Assembly: GCA_022316685.1 (NCBI GenBank)
Contig: JAKJHU010000053.1
Coordinates: 3,031,636-3,095,635, forward strand
Reading direction: 5' to 3'
Origin: Progne subis subis
Taxonomy: Eukaryota > Chordata > Aves > Passeriformes > Hirundinidae
Length of the DNA: 64,000 nt
Below are positions 50,221 through 62,100 of this stretch, piece by piece. The notes under the pieces were generated by a model. It was not told the origin of the DNA and made no database searches. It worked only from the letters and a program-made list of their open reading frames with translations. Each line of letters starts with the position of its first letter. The stretch's first letter is position 1. The translations under genes were made by a program, and so were the position numbers.

Positions 50221-51149
50221 TTGTTACAGCTTTGTGGTGAAATCACACCTCACACTGTGTGAATTCAGTGTGCAGTTTTGAGATGTGCAGGCATGGGGTG
50301 AGGCTGTGCTGTCAAGCCCAGCTGCCAAGCCCATCTTTGCTTTTGTTCCAAGGCCAGCAATGAGGAAAAGGGGCTGGAGTGCCCAGGGCTGGTGTGATGG
50401 CCACAAGGGCTCTGGACCAGCCACGGGAGCCTGTCTCCCATGAAAAAAGACATCCCAGCCCCTTGCTCCAGCAGGAGGCAATGCCCTTCCCACACTTGCT
50501 CAGCAGCACCTGCAGGAGCCCAGCCACTACCAGGACAGACACCTACAGTGTGGGGAGCTGGGCTGCAAACTGTGGCCTGGGACAGAAGCTGAGAGGCTTG
50601 GTTTGAGAAGGATGGTCAGACAGGGACATGCAGCACAGAGCTCCTTATACTCTAGGCACAAGACAAAAAAATTAAGTGGCTCTTCAGAACTACGTCACTT
50701 ATTCTAGTAAATACCGAGTAAAACACTCTCCCATCTACACACCTCAAGAAAAGGTTCCATTTTAAGGCCAGAGACACTCAGGCACTGAGGACCAGAGGAA
50801 CCTGCCTAAGGCCTCTTTGAAAGTACCAATTTAAAACCTCATTTAGTTAAGGTTTCTCTCTGAAATCCATTCTGATACTGAAGTCTGCTCAGGAAATACA
50901 TGCCAAAAACAAACCAAGTACCCTAAGTTGTCCCCAGGATATGACCACCTTTACTGTTTAACCTCTGCAAGCCCTTGTCACAGGCACCATCACTTTGGCT
51001 TCAGATCAATCCAGGCTCATCACAGGCTACACTTCAAAAAGTGATTTATCACTTTGTATGGCCAAAGTCCTGACAACACGACAGACTCAAAGAGGCCAAG
51101 TTTTCTAAAAATATGGAGCACGCTTCCTGAGAAAAGCCTGGTTTTCTCA

Positions 51150-51480
51150 CGTGTTTCAAGTTGTTTACCTCTGAATCTGAAGCGCCAAAGTAATTTTGGA
51201 AGATCTGAATGATAATGTAATTCTTACATTAATGTAATGTAAGAATTTACAGTTTTGCACACCACGGTCTGGTACTTTGTTCTGTGCACCGCGAGTCTGA
51301 GGCAGTGCTGTGGTCTGCAGTGGTGAAGGCGGGTTAACAGTTCTGAGGCTTTCAAGATAAGCAAAATTTCCCTTGACGTTGTAAACTCTTCAGGTGGTTA
51401 AAGACAAGTTTCTGCTTTTTTAATGTCTTCTCAGAAAAGAGCTCACATAATTTTATCAGTCTCTGGGGTGACCATCAGAT
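51150..51480. other. CNE-like block around the 51.22 kb inverted repeat
   Basis: AGCGCCAAAGTAATTTTGG, the perfect inverted repeat, CACCGCGAG, AGGCGGGTTAAC and CTTGACGTTG words. Preserved CpGs and no open frame of note. Confidence 0.4.
51219..51247. repeat. 13-bp perfect inverted repeat with 3-nt loop
   Basis: Left arm AATTCTTACATTA (51219-51231), loop ATG, right arm TAATGTAAGAATT (51235-51247). It also contains the 14-bp perfect palindrome TTACATTAATGTAA at 51224-51237. It sits inside a CNE-like block. It could be a homodimeric factor site, or a hairpin if transcribed; the stem is too short for a canonical microRNA precursor. Confidence 0.9.
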
Positions 51481-51599
51481 AACCAAGCTATTCCTGCCGG
51501 AACCACTCAATGCATCTCCCCCTTCCTGTCACTGGCAATCCACAAGACGACCAGGGGATTCGAGCTAACCACAGGGCTCACAACTTAGCTGATTAAGTA

Positions 51600-51880
51600 G
51601 GTGGGAACTGATGCCAGCTCAGCTCAAAGTGTCTGCTCTGCTAACCAGAAGCCAGCCGCAAGCTGTGGAGGGGATGACCACAGATAACACACTGATACTG
51701 AAACCGTTTGGTGAAGCTGCAGCTTCCTGTTCGAGTGCTCTCGCAATCTCTTCAAAATGAATCTTCAGCAGGAAACTGGCTGCAGTTAAATAGGCTGTTT
51801 GGGTCGTCATGTGGCATCTATTGCTGCCTCTTGTTTTCAAGGGACCATTTATTATTCTCTCCTGCCCTCTTCTCCAGCTC
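51600..51880. other. CNE-like block (tentative)
   Basis: CCAGCCGCAAGCTG, GAAACCGTTTGG, TGTTCGAGTGCTCTCGCAAT and GGGTCGTCATGTGG. Mixed composition with several CpGs; short frames on both strands give no recognisable product. Confidence 0.3.
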
Positions 51881-54800
51881 TCTAGAAATGAACTGATTTA
51901 GGGCTCCTCAGAGAACAAGTCTTTAGAAGAAAGGAAAAATACACAGGCAAAGTCTGTGAGCACCCTGCACCCATCACAGCTCGATGCCTGCCAGTTACAC
52001 AGTGCTCTCTGGCCTTGGGCATCTCCACTGTGACATCCTAATCTTGATGACTAGAGCTTGTTTTCTCTTAAATCAGGATGCTACTTGATGCTATTAAGCA
52101 GCTTTGGAAGAGACATGATTGCATGGAGAAAACATGTTGGTTTGATCTAACTTTGGTCACAAACCTTATAATCATGTTTGTGTCAACTCCTGCTTGTATT
52201 TTGCTATGAGGAATGCTTGCAGAGAAAGCCTTTTAGAAAAGTTATTTCTGAGATAAAATTTTGAATCTTTGGTTCATTACAAGTATCTAACTAAATTTAG
52301 CTTCTCAGCTGTTCAATGCTGCTGCTGCCCTGTGGGTGATGGCAGAACTTCATCAATCCAGTAAAAAACATATATGCTTTACCCACCTCAAATGCAACAA
52401 TTTTTCCCTTTGGTGATTACCAACTGGTCTGAGAATGCTGCTGCGCGAGTTCAAAGCACACACTAAACAGTCTGTACAATCCCTCATCTACAGCACTCTA
52501 ATTGCTACAGGATGTCCAAAAATTGTCCTGCTTTGATTAGCTGATTTCAAGGGCAGCATGAACCATTTCAACCCCATGTCCAGAAAACCCAAGAACCACA
52601 CATGATAGCTTCTTACCCAACGCCAAAGTTTCTCTTTGTTTACAGATAACAAAGTACCAGTCTAAAAAAAATGAATTGAGGTTTGCAAGTACCTAGCAGT
52701 TACATCTAACATCTTCCCAAAAACTGCCAGTGTCCTGAGGCTTTCTGGTGAACACATGTGGTGAATTAATCAGACAAGAACATTCCTCAGGATACTACAG
52801 ATCTAGGCTGTAAGTGTTCAAGCACACCAGGTCTTATCCATCATATAGCACAGAGATGAAATGCAGACAGTGAAGGTATGAATCAGGCTACATTCCTGTA
52901 GAAACCACTGCAGCCATGTCCACAGTGATGTAACTGTATGCCAATTTTCCATCATTCTGGTTGCAAACCTCTGAATATTCACAACCAGAAGCACAGCATC
53001 TGGAAAGTATCTATAAATAAAGCAGTTAATTCCATCAAAACGTAGATGTGATACCACTTGAGCGTGTAACTCTGCAGCACTGTGTAAGGACTGCTAGTGC
53101 TTGCTGGATTTTTTATTATATTTTTGAGACACATACTAACTCCATAATCAAAAGCAATTTTGAGCACAAAACTGACCTCAAGGTCACAAAACTCTATGGC
53201 AGACTTCCCTTTCATTGGAAGTACATTGTACAGCCAGGACGTCAGCACATCCACACCGGATGGGCCACAGGGCTAATTGAAAAGCAGCTTTGGAGGTTGT
53301 ATCTGTTCCTAGAGCAGGTTAGTAAACCAAACTTTATAACAAGTAATGAAACTGAAAGTGCAACAGAAGCAGACAATTCCCACAAAAACAAAGCAGAGCT
53401 CAGAGTGATGAACAATTGTTTTACTTCAACCTCAATGCCTTTGAGTGTCTGACCTGTGATGAGCTGCGAACAGAGAGAGCAGCTACAATCACCTGAAAAC
53501 TATGCTGAAACACAAGGTATTCTGAACTGGAACTTAAAGATTTCTCCATGAAAGTAAGTATCATTGATCGAAGGGTTTTGAAACAACTTTTGGATACAGC
53601 AGTGCTTGAATTTCAGAATTACACCATTGCCTCCCTAAAGGAATTTAATAAAACAGAGACAGGGAACAAGCAGAGAGTATTTGGCCTTTCCACTTGCCAG
53701 ATGGTATTGCAAAGACCTCCCACTCAGATGTGATTCCCATCTCATACCCAAGTTACAATGGTGTCATCGGCATTTCTGCCCTTGCCCTGAATTCCCTGGC
53801 TTTCTAGAACTGCAGTTGGTCCGTTTACATCATACAGGAAGTATCTTACAGTTTCATTTATTTATTTGCTATAAAAAGGAGAAAGGACACCTTTCTAAAA
53901 TGTGACCAGCAGGTCATGGTGACTGGAGCTGTTGTTGACCACAAGTATCTGTGATGCTGAAATGCTGAGGCAGCAGGAAGTGAAAACACTGACCCTGCGT
54001 AGAAAACACCTCACATGGCTGACCAGGGTTTCCATCTGAATGCAATGCAAGCACTGCAGACCAGAAAGCTGCTCTTCAGCAACTCTTCTACTGTTGCAGC
54101 AGGAGCTGAACAGTTCCTGGAAAGTCAGCCCAGAACCCCAGACTGCTCCTGCCTGAGCCACCTGCACAGGGCCACCAGCATGGAGCCCCTCTGTTCTCTC
54201 ACCCCACAGGGAATGGAGGAGAGCTGCCTTCCCACTGCAGAGGAACCACATGGCCCAGTGTATTCACATTTTAGCAGCCAGCTCAATCGCATCCAGGCTG
54301 AAACACGAAGTGAGGAGAGAAACCTCAGCCTACAGCAGATTTCCACCCATTTGCAGCTTTCACAGCAGAGCCCCCACACCTTCAGCATGTTATCAAAAGT
54401 TTTCTTTGGTGTGAGAACTGACTTAGGGTTGCATCTGTTGTTTTGCTAAATTAAAGTTGCATTTTAATCTTCTGTTAGGACAGGAAAGAAACTGAAGATC
54501 TCTCTCGCCTATAACAACAAATCCCAATTAAAAAAAAAAGGTGACGAAGAAATACAAGTGATGAAATTGAGTAAAACCCACCAACCTACAGGAACCCTTC
54601 CCTACACTCTGCATGTGCAGTGACTAGTTTCACCGTCACTCAAAGAACTTACTCTTTCTAGACTATTTTATTTCAATACAGCTTAACATAAGGAAAACCA
54701 TTTTGGGACTGATAAGCAATCAGGGTATTCCACTGAGCTGAACAATTAAATATTTATGATGCTTCAAGGTGACAGGCAGTGTTCTCAAATGCCAGTAACA

Positions 54801-56559
54801 CCCACTACGTTGATGCAATAGATCCCTTTTCCTTGATCTCTCTTGTTCACCAGCTATCAAGGCCAACAAAACATGTTCATCTTTTATTGCTACAACTGCG
54901 TTCTGCAGTGGGGCTGTTATTTCCTCTGCTGCTCCCCTTACACGCTGTGGTTTTGGGCACAGTTTCTGCAAGGGCATAGTGAAATATGAGACAAAAGAAG
55001 AGAGTGTGAACCCCTTTTACCACCCACCCCCTTGAGTTTCCTCTGAGGAACCTACCACAGCACCCAGCACAACAAGCACCAGTGCATGGGCAGCCCTCAG
55101 AAATAGTCTATTTTAACCTTCTCTGTAATTATAAAACACCAGAACTGCCCATTCTCACTGCAAGAGGCTATCAGAGAATTTAGCAAAAATCAAAAGCAAT
55201 TTCCCCAAGAGGCCCCACACTTAACCCCTGCTCACCATGGCAGTTAGGTAAGGAGCCCTGATTCTAATCAGCTGTCTGCTTTAATCATCTTTCTGTTGGC
55301 TTTGGTAAAGGGAAAGGAAAGAGAGTTAAAACAAGGCAATGGATTGTAAGGGAAGAGAGTCATGAGAGCAAACAACAGTGTGAAAAACAGCTGAGACAGA
55401 CAAGCAAATACCCTGCCTTGCTACACAAAGGAAGCTACAGCACATACATGACACAACTGCATCACGACAGTCTTAATAAAAAAAGGTCCAGAAATAAAGA
55501 CCAGATATTCTCAAAATCCTCTACTTTCCTCTTCAGCAGGATGTAATCCTTTCCAGGCTGGTGAATTCAAGATGGATTTAGGACAACTTTTCATTTTAGC
55601 GTGCAAGGCCAGTGACAGTGAGGTTATCCCAGCCCAAAAGCCAAGGAGCACTGGGAATTTTGGGGGATGCGTCTGTTTAACAATAGCATCTTTCTAGTCA
55701 GATTAGAGATCTGCTCCCCCCCACTGCCCCGAGCGGAGGGCAGCGGCAGGGAGATTAAAAACACGGGCAAAAATCACACACAAGTCATATGTCCCATCCC
55801 TCGAGGGGCTCACAGTGTCAGCTGGCTGTGCCTCCCTGCAGCAGGGGGGTTTATGGAAATCAGGATCATCCCGTCCTGCTCCGGCAGCAGGGACAAAGGG
55901 GCACCACGGCCGAGCCTCCGAGGCAGCCCCTCTGCCAAGGCCACTGCTCAGGCAGGGGGAAACTCAGCCAGAGAGGGCCCTTTGTGCTTGCTTATGGCCG
56001 TGGAGATGAGTGAAAATCCATGGGACTTTTCATCCTAATTAAAAGCAGAGGTCATCTAAGAAGAAACAGACTTTCAGAAAAGGGAACTTCTAAAGGAAAA
56101 TGTGTTGTAAGGAAGTTCATGGACTTCAATATTTGTAAAGCTGAAGTATGTAGTTTATTTATGTTTGTACTTCTGCTTAAGCTTTTCATGGGATGTTTCA
56201 AAAACCCTCCAAAGAGCTCCCACGAATCTGGAATAATGTGTGTACTAATTACTCAGCTCATTTTGAGCTCATGGCTTATGGGACAGTCCCTGGAGCCAAG
56301 GGGCCAGCTCCTCAGCTGGCTTACAGCACCCTGGCTCTATCCCACACAGCCCTAAGAGCAAACAAACTCTTTATTTATTCAGTGAACTCAGCCTGTCCAG
56401 GTGAAGTCAAGCATGGGGATAGTTTTTGTGAGTGAGGCTATTTAGGAACATGGGAAAAGAAAACCAGTGGAAGTTAAATGCTTTGGACTGACACCCACCA
56501 TTTTATTCCTGGCTCTCTAAAACTCCTGGTGTCTTAAAGGGAAGACTCCTTTCACAGTA
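51881..56559. other. Non-coding stretch, no gene recognised
   Basis: Ordinary sequence. Frames at 53048-53452 (134 codons) and 54015-54449 (144 codons) are overlapped by minus-strand frames and not recognised. A GC-rich patch at 55.71-55.99 kb has several CpGs and ends in sequence resembling a CNE (GATTAAAA words, then CATCCTAATTAAAAGCAGAG near 56030). Confidence 0.6.
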
Positions 56560-57010
56560 CTTTACATTTCTGTTCCATATTATTATTTTCCTATCTTTTA
56601 AAATCCTTTGTGCTGTCATTGCAGTTGCAGGCCACATTGCTTTTATACAGTCTCTTTCCCTTTTCTCTGTCTTCTTTGAAGACAGAATATTGTTCCACCT
56701 GAAGGGGACCTATCTGCCATTCTTTTTCTTGCCCAGAAGAAAAAGACAATTAAAGTCCCTCTTTTATGCTTAGCATCATGGCAAAAGGAGATTAGTAATT
56801 GTTTTGGAATTATTACTCCTTTATTCATAAATCTTGTCCAGAAAGTCTTGCTCACATTGCCAGCCCAGAAGTACGCTATTGTAGGAAATACAAATTCAGT
56901 TTTATCATTTACCTCTGGCTCCAGTTCAAGGAGTTTTAGATTCATAACAAGAGCCCTGTTTGATTTTTGGCACAGAAAAATGCTAATTTATCAAAGGTCC
57001 TAAAATACAA
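56560..57010. other. CNE-like block (tentative)
   Basis: AATTATTACTCCTTTATTCA, GATTAGTAATTGTTTTGG, ATGCTAATTTATCAAAGG (TCF-like end). A 100-codon minus-strand frame (56643-56945) lies here; its product is not recognised and I would not call a gene. Confidence 0.3.
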
Positions 57011-60000
57011 TGAATTTTCCAGCCCAGCCAAGAAATGTTACCCACCCACAGAAGAAATTTTTCATTAGTGTGTGACAGAGCAGCAGGTGGAAAAACCCTG
57101 TTTGTCACAATTCCAATGTGCCTCTGGTCACTGAGCGTGCCTCCACACCATGAGGGAAGCACACTCAGGAATTCCCAAACAGAAGCATGACATGCTTCCT
57201 TGCCATAATTTATTTATCTTTATGTAGAAATTTATTCTTCTCACGACATCAGTTTGTGGCCATCTCAAAGACATCAAGGTATACAACCATCCACAGGATC
57301 CATGTGGGAAATGGCACTGACTCAAGGTCTGCGCAGAAAAGATGCTGTTGAAGGTACTTTTCCAAGTGATAATTTGGTTCCAACCTACCAGCACAAGAGC
57401 ATCCTCGAAGCACAGAGTGGACTGGGGAATGCTGCTGGTGTGATCTCCAGTGAGCCCCTGGAACCACTACACCAAAGCTATAAACCTGCAATACTCACAC
57501 CGAGGATTTCTGGCCTGAGAACAGTCTCCTTAGCAGGCACCATCTGCTTCAGGGTTTTACAGAACTGCATTGAGCTGGCACAAAACTGAGAGGCCATGAA
57601 AAGAGCTTTACAGGGGATATAAACCTGCAGAGTCAACAGTTCCTTGGCTGATGACTTCCCAACACTTTCCAGCCTTTTGTACCTGTCCTCCCTCCCACTG
57701 AGGCTGCTGAGCTGGGCACTACGTCTGTGCTGCAAACCAGGGGAATGCAGCTCAGCACTGGCTGTCCCAACAAGTGCACTCTTGGGCACAAACCAAAGAG
57801 ATCTGACAGGGCAGGGTGGTTGTGGGCAGCTGTGTTGGGCAACAGCCCCACTGTACAGCAACAACGAGCGCACAGCACAGGAGAGGAGTTCTGGATGGTT
57901 GTAAAAATCTCTGCCAGCAAAGATCCAAACTGGCTGGAAAGCCAGTTCCAAAATGAACAAGATAATTTGAGAGGAACAGTCAGGAAGGGGCAGACTGAGG
58001 TCCAGGCAGATAGTGCAGCAGGCTCAGGCTGCTCAAAGCCTACCCAGCGCTTGCTTGAGTCACCTCTGGTTCAACTTCACCCGGGGAATGAGATTAACTC
58101 TCTCCTGCTAGGTCACCAAGCAGGAGGAATGAAGGTTGCAGATAGCACTGAGCTGACTCCGGATGACTCAAGAGTCTCTGCAAGTCTTATGGTGCTCTGC
58201 ACATTTCTGTCTATCCATGAGCTCCAGCCCGAGTTATCTGAGACACCGGTTTCCGGTGCTCAACAAGGAAGATGTAAAATCAACAGAATTTGATCAGCTG
58301 CCAGGGATTTGACTAGGCTACAAAGACTTTGATATTTTACAGAAGCTCAGAATAAAAATCAGCTGCTGCTGTTGCCAAGTGCATGTTACTGTTTTTATTT
58401 GAAAAAAACCCTTTCAAGAACAAATAAAACCAAACAATGACGTCTCATCCTCCTGTACTTTCGTTCCAAGGCACACTCAGACAGGTTGGCTCACTGGCTA
58501 CCCATTTGCCATATGCTTTCAAGTTTAGTCTTTTATTCACTCACATATTTTAGCCCCTTCCATTTCAGAAGACAAACAGCTGCACAGATGCTCTATAAAT
58601 ACACTACATAATTTATTGGAAGAGGTTTTTTGTTTATTTTTTTAAGCTACCACATATTCCCCAACTCTATCCTTTTCCATCCTCGCTACAAAACTGAGTC
58701 AAGTTCAGCTGCAGCTTGGGTTTGTCTCTACCATGTCCTCAACCTTATAAACAACTGCAACTTTTTAGCAATTAATAACAAATTTTATGTATTCATCTTA
58801 TATTCATTGTAAGTATTTTGTAACTATGTTTGGTTCTAAGTTAACTATCAGGAAAAAAAACCCCAAACTTGACAAGCATCCACAGGGTGGATATTTATCA
58901 GTGATATACAGAAACCTCAACTAATTCTAACACTAATTTCTGATTCTCTGTGTACTTGTTAACAAATCAGTGCATTTTCAGGTAGACAGGCCTCTCATCC
59001 TGTTACCAAAAAGAGAATTTGTTTTGTCTGCTCAGAGGACAGACAGACCTCTCTGACTAAGATCACTAACCTCACTTGTGCATGCAGAAATTGTGACAAA
59101 TGGCTGGATTAGTTTATCATCCAAAAGCAACCATCAAGTCATAGAGGGAATAAGATATTAACCTCCATAAACAAACTCGTGTTCTATTTCTCAGCACAGC
59201 GGAAGTATACATTTAACGAGATAAGGATATGAAACAGATGCTATTGATGAGAGAAGGAGCTTGCAGCAGCAGTACAGACATAGAAATGTCTTGTCCTCTC
59301 TAAGTAAAAGTGAACGCCATTTGAAACTTCATTTTGGGAAACAGTGTTACAAGAGATTTTGCCCCTGGTGTGTACAGGAGACTATGAAACTATGTGCCAG
59401 GTCACTGTTACTGCTGGTTTTGAGGCTCAAATTAAACCTAGGTGCAGCTGGAGTTCACCAGAGGTTAGGTGGTAACTTCAATGAGACCAGAATTTCACAA
59501 CTATTTCAAGCATGCCCCTTATTCAGGCACCTAATGTTCCATGGGAAGCCTGAAGTCAAAGAAATTGCTGGAATATCCAACACTCAGGAGTTAGTTATTT
59601 AGACACTTGCATTTACTTTTCTTCCTGCCTGTAGCTCCAGAGTCTGCACTTTAAGGATGAGGCATATGCTAAGCTTTTTCACCAATGAGCTTGCTCTGAC
59701 TGCCTGGACAGGCCTTGATGGTTCAGCTGGATCAGCCAGACCTTGGACTGAGATTTTTTTCATGCAAGGGTCCTACTTTAGGTTCTAAGTTCTCTCTTTG
59801 TAAGTGCTCATTTCCTTAAAATGTGCATTTTCTACAAACGTTTTCTGAAAGCAAACATCTCTGCAAGGACAGCTGATGCAAGTGAATGGTGAAGAGTGCG
59901 GATTCAGAATGAGGTAATTAAAATTGAGCACACACAAAATAGTTTGTGGTATTTAAACAGCTGCCGATGGAACCCAGTACAAGAACTTCACTGAGTAACA

Positions 60001-60919
60001 ATACAGATCATCATTCCACAAGTCTTCCACAACACAAGCCATCAGCAGAGCTATCAGGAGGAACACCCAGCACAGCGGCGTCTCCACAGTGCCTCCTGCT
60101 ACCACCATGTCTGGGAAACAACCCGTCCCATGTAAACGAGGGCAGAGCCAAAACAGTGACTTAATGTTTCATAGACAGCTGCTTTTGTGAGAAACTGAAA
60201 ACTTTATAGATGGACAACCCCTGGTGTGGGGCCAGTTGTCTGAATCTGGTGGTTTGAACATCTCTGTGCCACCTGTGAGAATCAGCTCCCCATGGGAGTT
60301 CAGGCCAATGAGGTCTGACAGTCTCTGACTTTTTCTAAATCAATTTAGAGCAGCATCAGAGTCTTGGGGGAAACAGCCTCAAGAGCTGGCACATGGTGGG
60401 GCAGAAGGCAGTTTAACAGGGAAAATGATAACCCATGAAGAAAAGCAATGCCAGTTCATGCTACTCATGATCTCAAAGTCTGCCCTGGTATGCAGAAAGC
60501 TCTTACCTCCCTTGAGAAGTTATGGGTTGGCAAAATAGAGAAACTTGTCCCCACACATACACAGAGAAGGAGCTAGTAATTTTCTCAAAATCATTTCTCT
60601 GAGAAACAAAAGTAAAATTTTGAATAGCCAGCAATGGAAGAAAACAGTCTTATGATTTATTTGCCTTGAGACTCTGAGAAGAATTCCTTGGCCTTTTTCT
60701 ATTACGATTTTGCAACCTATGTTATAGCCACTGGGAAATTGTTTAGTTCCCAAACCAGGCCCTCAGTCATAAAACCTGTGAAGATCATTCATTATTATTT
60801 ATGTGGTGCCATGGGCATGCATGGCATTTTACAGACAAATAGAAGATAAAGCATCCTCCTTTTGAAACTTAGGTGAATCTGATTCTCCAAACGTATGGAA
60901 AGCAGCACTTAATGGGTCC
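57011..60919. other. Non-coding stretch, no gene recognised
   Basis: The 57.25-58.30 kb part is open on both strands (188 codons plus, 160 codons minus) without a recognisable family. The rest is ordinary AT-rich sequence plus the ancient repeat near 59.5 kb. Confidence 0.6.
59440..59625. repeat. Ancient amniote interspersed repeat, decayed copy
   Basis: GGTAACTTCAATGAGACCAG followed by AATTTCAC closely resembles the 'AACTTCAATGGGACCAGAATTTCAC' word of ancient sauropsid CR1/L3-like repeat tails. A downstream GGCACCTAAT and a TTATTTAGACAC word fit the 'TTTAGGCACCTAA' module often seen in the same families. Boundaries are uncertain and the copy carries no usable reading frame. Confidence 0.4.
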
Positions 60920-61260
60920 TAGAGCAAACATTCCTCATCCGTCAATGAATTAAGCAATGATACTCACCTGGGACACTGGCAAGATCTAGGCAGGAGGACA
61001 CTTAGTAGACATGTAACTACTATGTAAAAACTTGTGACATTATTTCATTAAAACTGTGAGACTTTTCAAACCATATGTTATTCTATAGTGGCTTTATGAT
61101 GAAAATGTACTTAATCTTGTATTGTGAATTTCTGATTTTATGCACGATAGCATGGGACAGTGTGGCTATGAAATCAGACCATAAAGTCTGCACTGCCTGG
61201 CAATTTTTTCTCTTTGTGCACTGTGTAGAAGCTCAGCAAGTTCCATCACGCTAAACTTAC
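60920..61260. other. CNE-like block (tentative)
   Basis: GTCAATGAATTAAGCAATGA, TTATTTCATTAAAACTG, GTACTTAATCTTGTATTG and TTTTATGCACGATAGC. AT-rich, no open frame of note. Confidence 0.3.
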
Positions 61261-61939
61261 AACATAAATTATTGAAAGCAAATAATTCTGGTGATTATTG
61301 TAAAAAGAAATGTGTTCCAGGCCTCCACATCAACTTTCCAAAGTACATAAAATCCACCCTTGTTCTGGTCCTCTAGAGAATGAGCAGCTTTAGCTCTTGG
61401 TATGAAACTGTTTGGGACCATAAAGGCCCTAAAAGGCAAAACTTTATCATGGCAGAGGTTGCGAAAACAGCAATTACTGCCAATCATTGTAGGCAGGGAT
61501 TGTTTGCTGGACTAAGACATCCACGTTCAGATTTGCATATACCTTCATCTATAACCTTTGCACTACACATGATTTACTAGCTGAACAACCAGGGTATCAT
61601 ATCTCCCCACCATACATTTGTTTTGCGAGTCACATATAATGTGATTCCAGGAATTTTCATGTTGACTTTGCTAAGCCTCTCACACCCTCTCCTATTTCTG
61701 TATTACTCTACTCAGTGATGTCTGTGCCTGCCTTTTTGGACAGCTGAGCAGAAAATGTACCCAAAACAAACAAATTAATCCACCTCTACATGAAGAAACA
61801 TCATTATTGCACACACAAATAAGGAACATATGAACAGAAATGGACAATTAAACATGTCTGGTACATTGCATACACAGGCAGACGTGTCCTGACCCTGTAA
61901 CACCACCCTCAAATATTGTGGCACTCCTGTGAAGGAAAC

Positions 61940-62100
61940 ATCAGCAATATCCTCCCCTGAAAACAAGCGAGCTTGTTTTGTAATTCAGAGCTTGTAATTA
62001 AGAGAATATTGATTTTCTTCTTGTTCACAATGGTGAGGGTCGCAATTCTTTGTAAAATGAGAGTAATTGTGTATTTGATTCTTGTATTTAACACACAAAT
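61940..62100. other. CNE-like block with forkhead-like inverted repeat
   Basis: Includes the inverted repeat at 61960-61979, then GCTTGTAATTAAGAGAATAT and GAGAGTAATTGTGTATTTG. AT-rich with three intact CpGs. No recognisable coding. Confidence 0.35.
61960..61979. promoter_or_regulatory. 9-bp inverted repeat with 2-nt spacer
   Basis: AAAACAAGC (61960-61968), spacer GA, GCTTGTTTT (61971-61979). The AAACAA halves resemble forkhead core words in inverted orientation. It lies at the left side of an AT-rich CNE-like block. Confidence 0.5.

Noticed and set aside
53048..53452. 134-codon plus-strand frame
   Set aside because: Unrecognised and mirrored by a minus-strand frame at 52979-53254.
54015..54449. 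144-codon plus-strand frame
   Set aside because: Two minus-strand frames overlap it and no family is recognised; stop-codon scarcity from local composition explains it.
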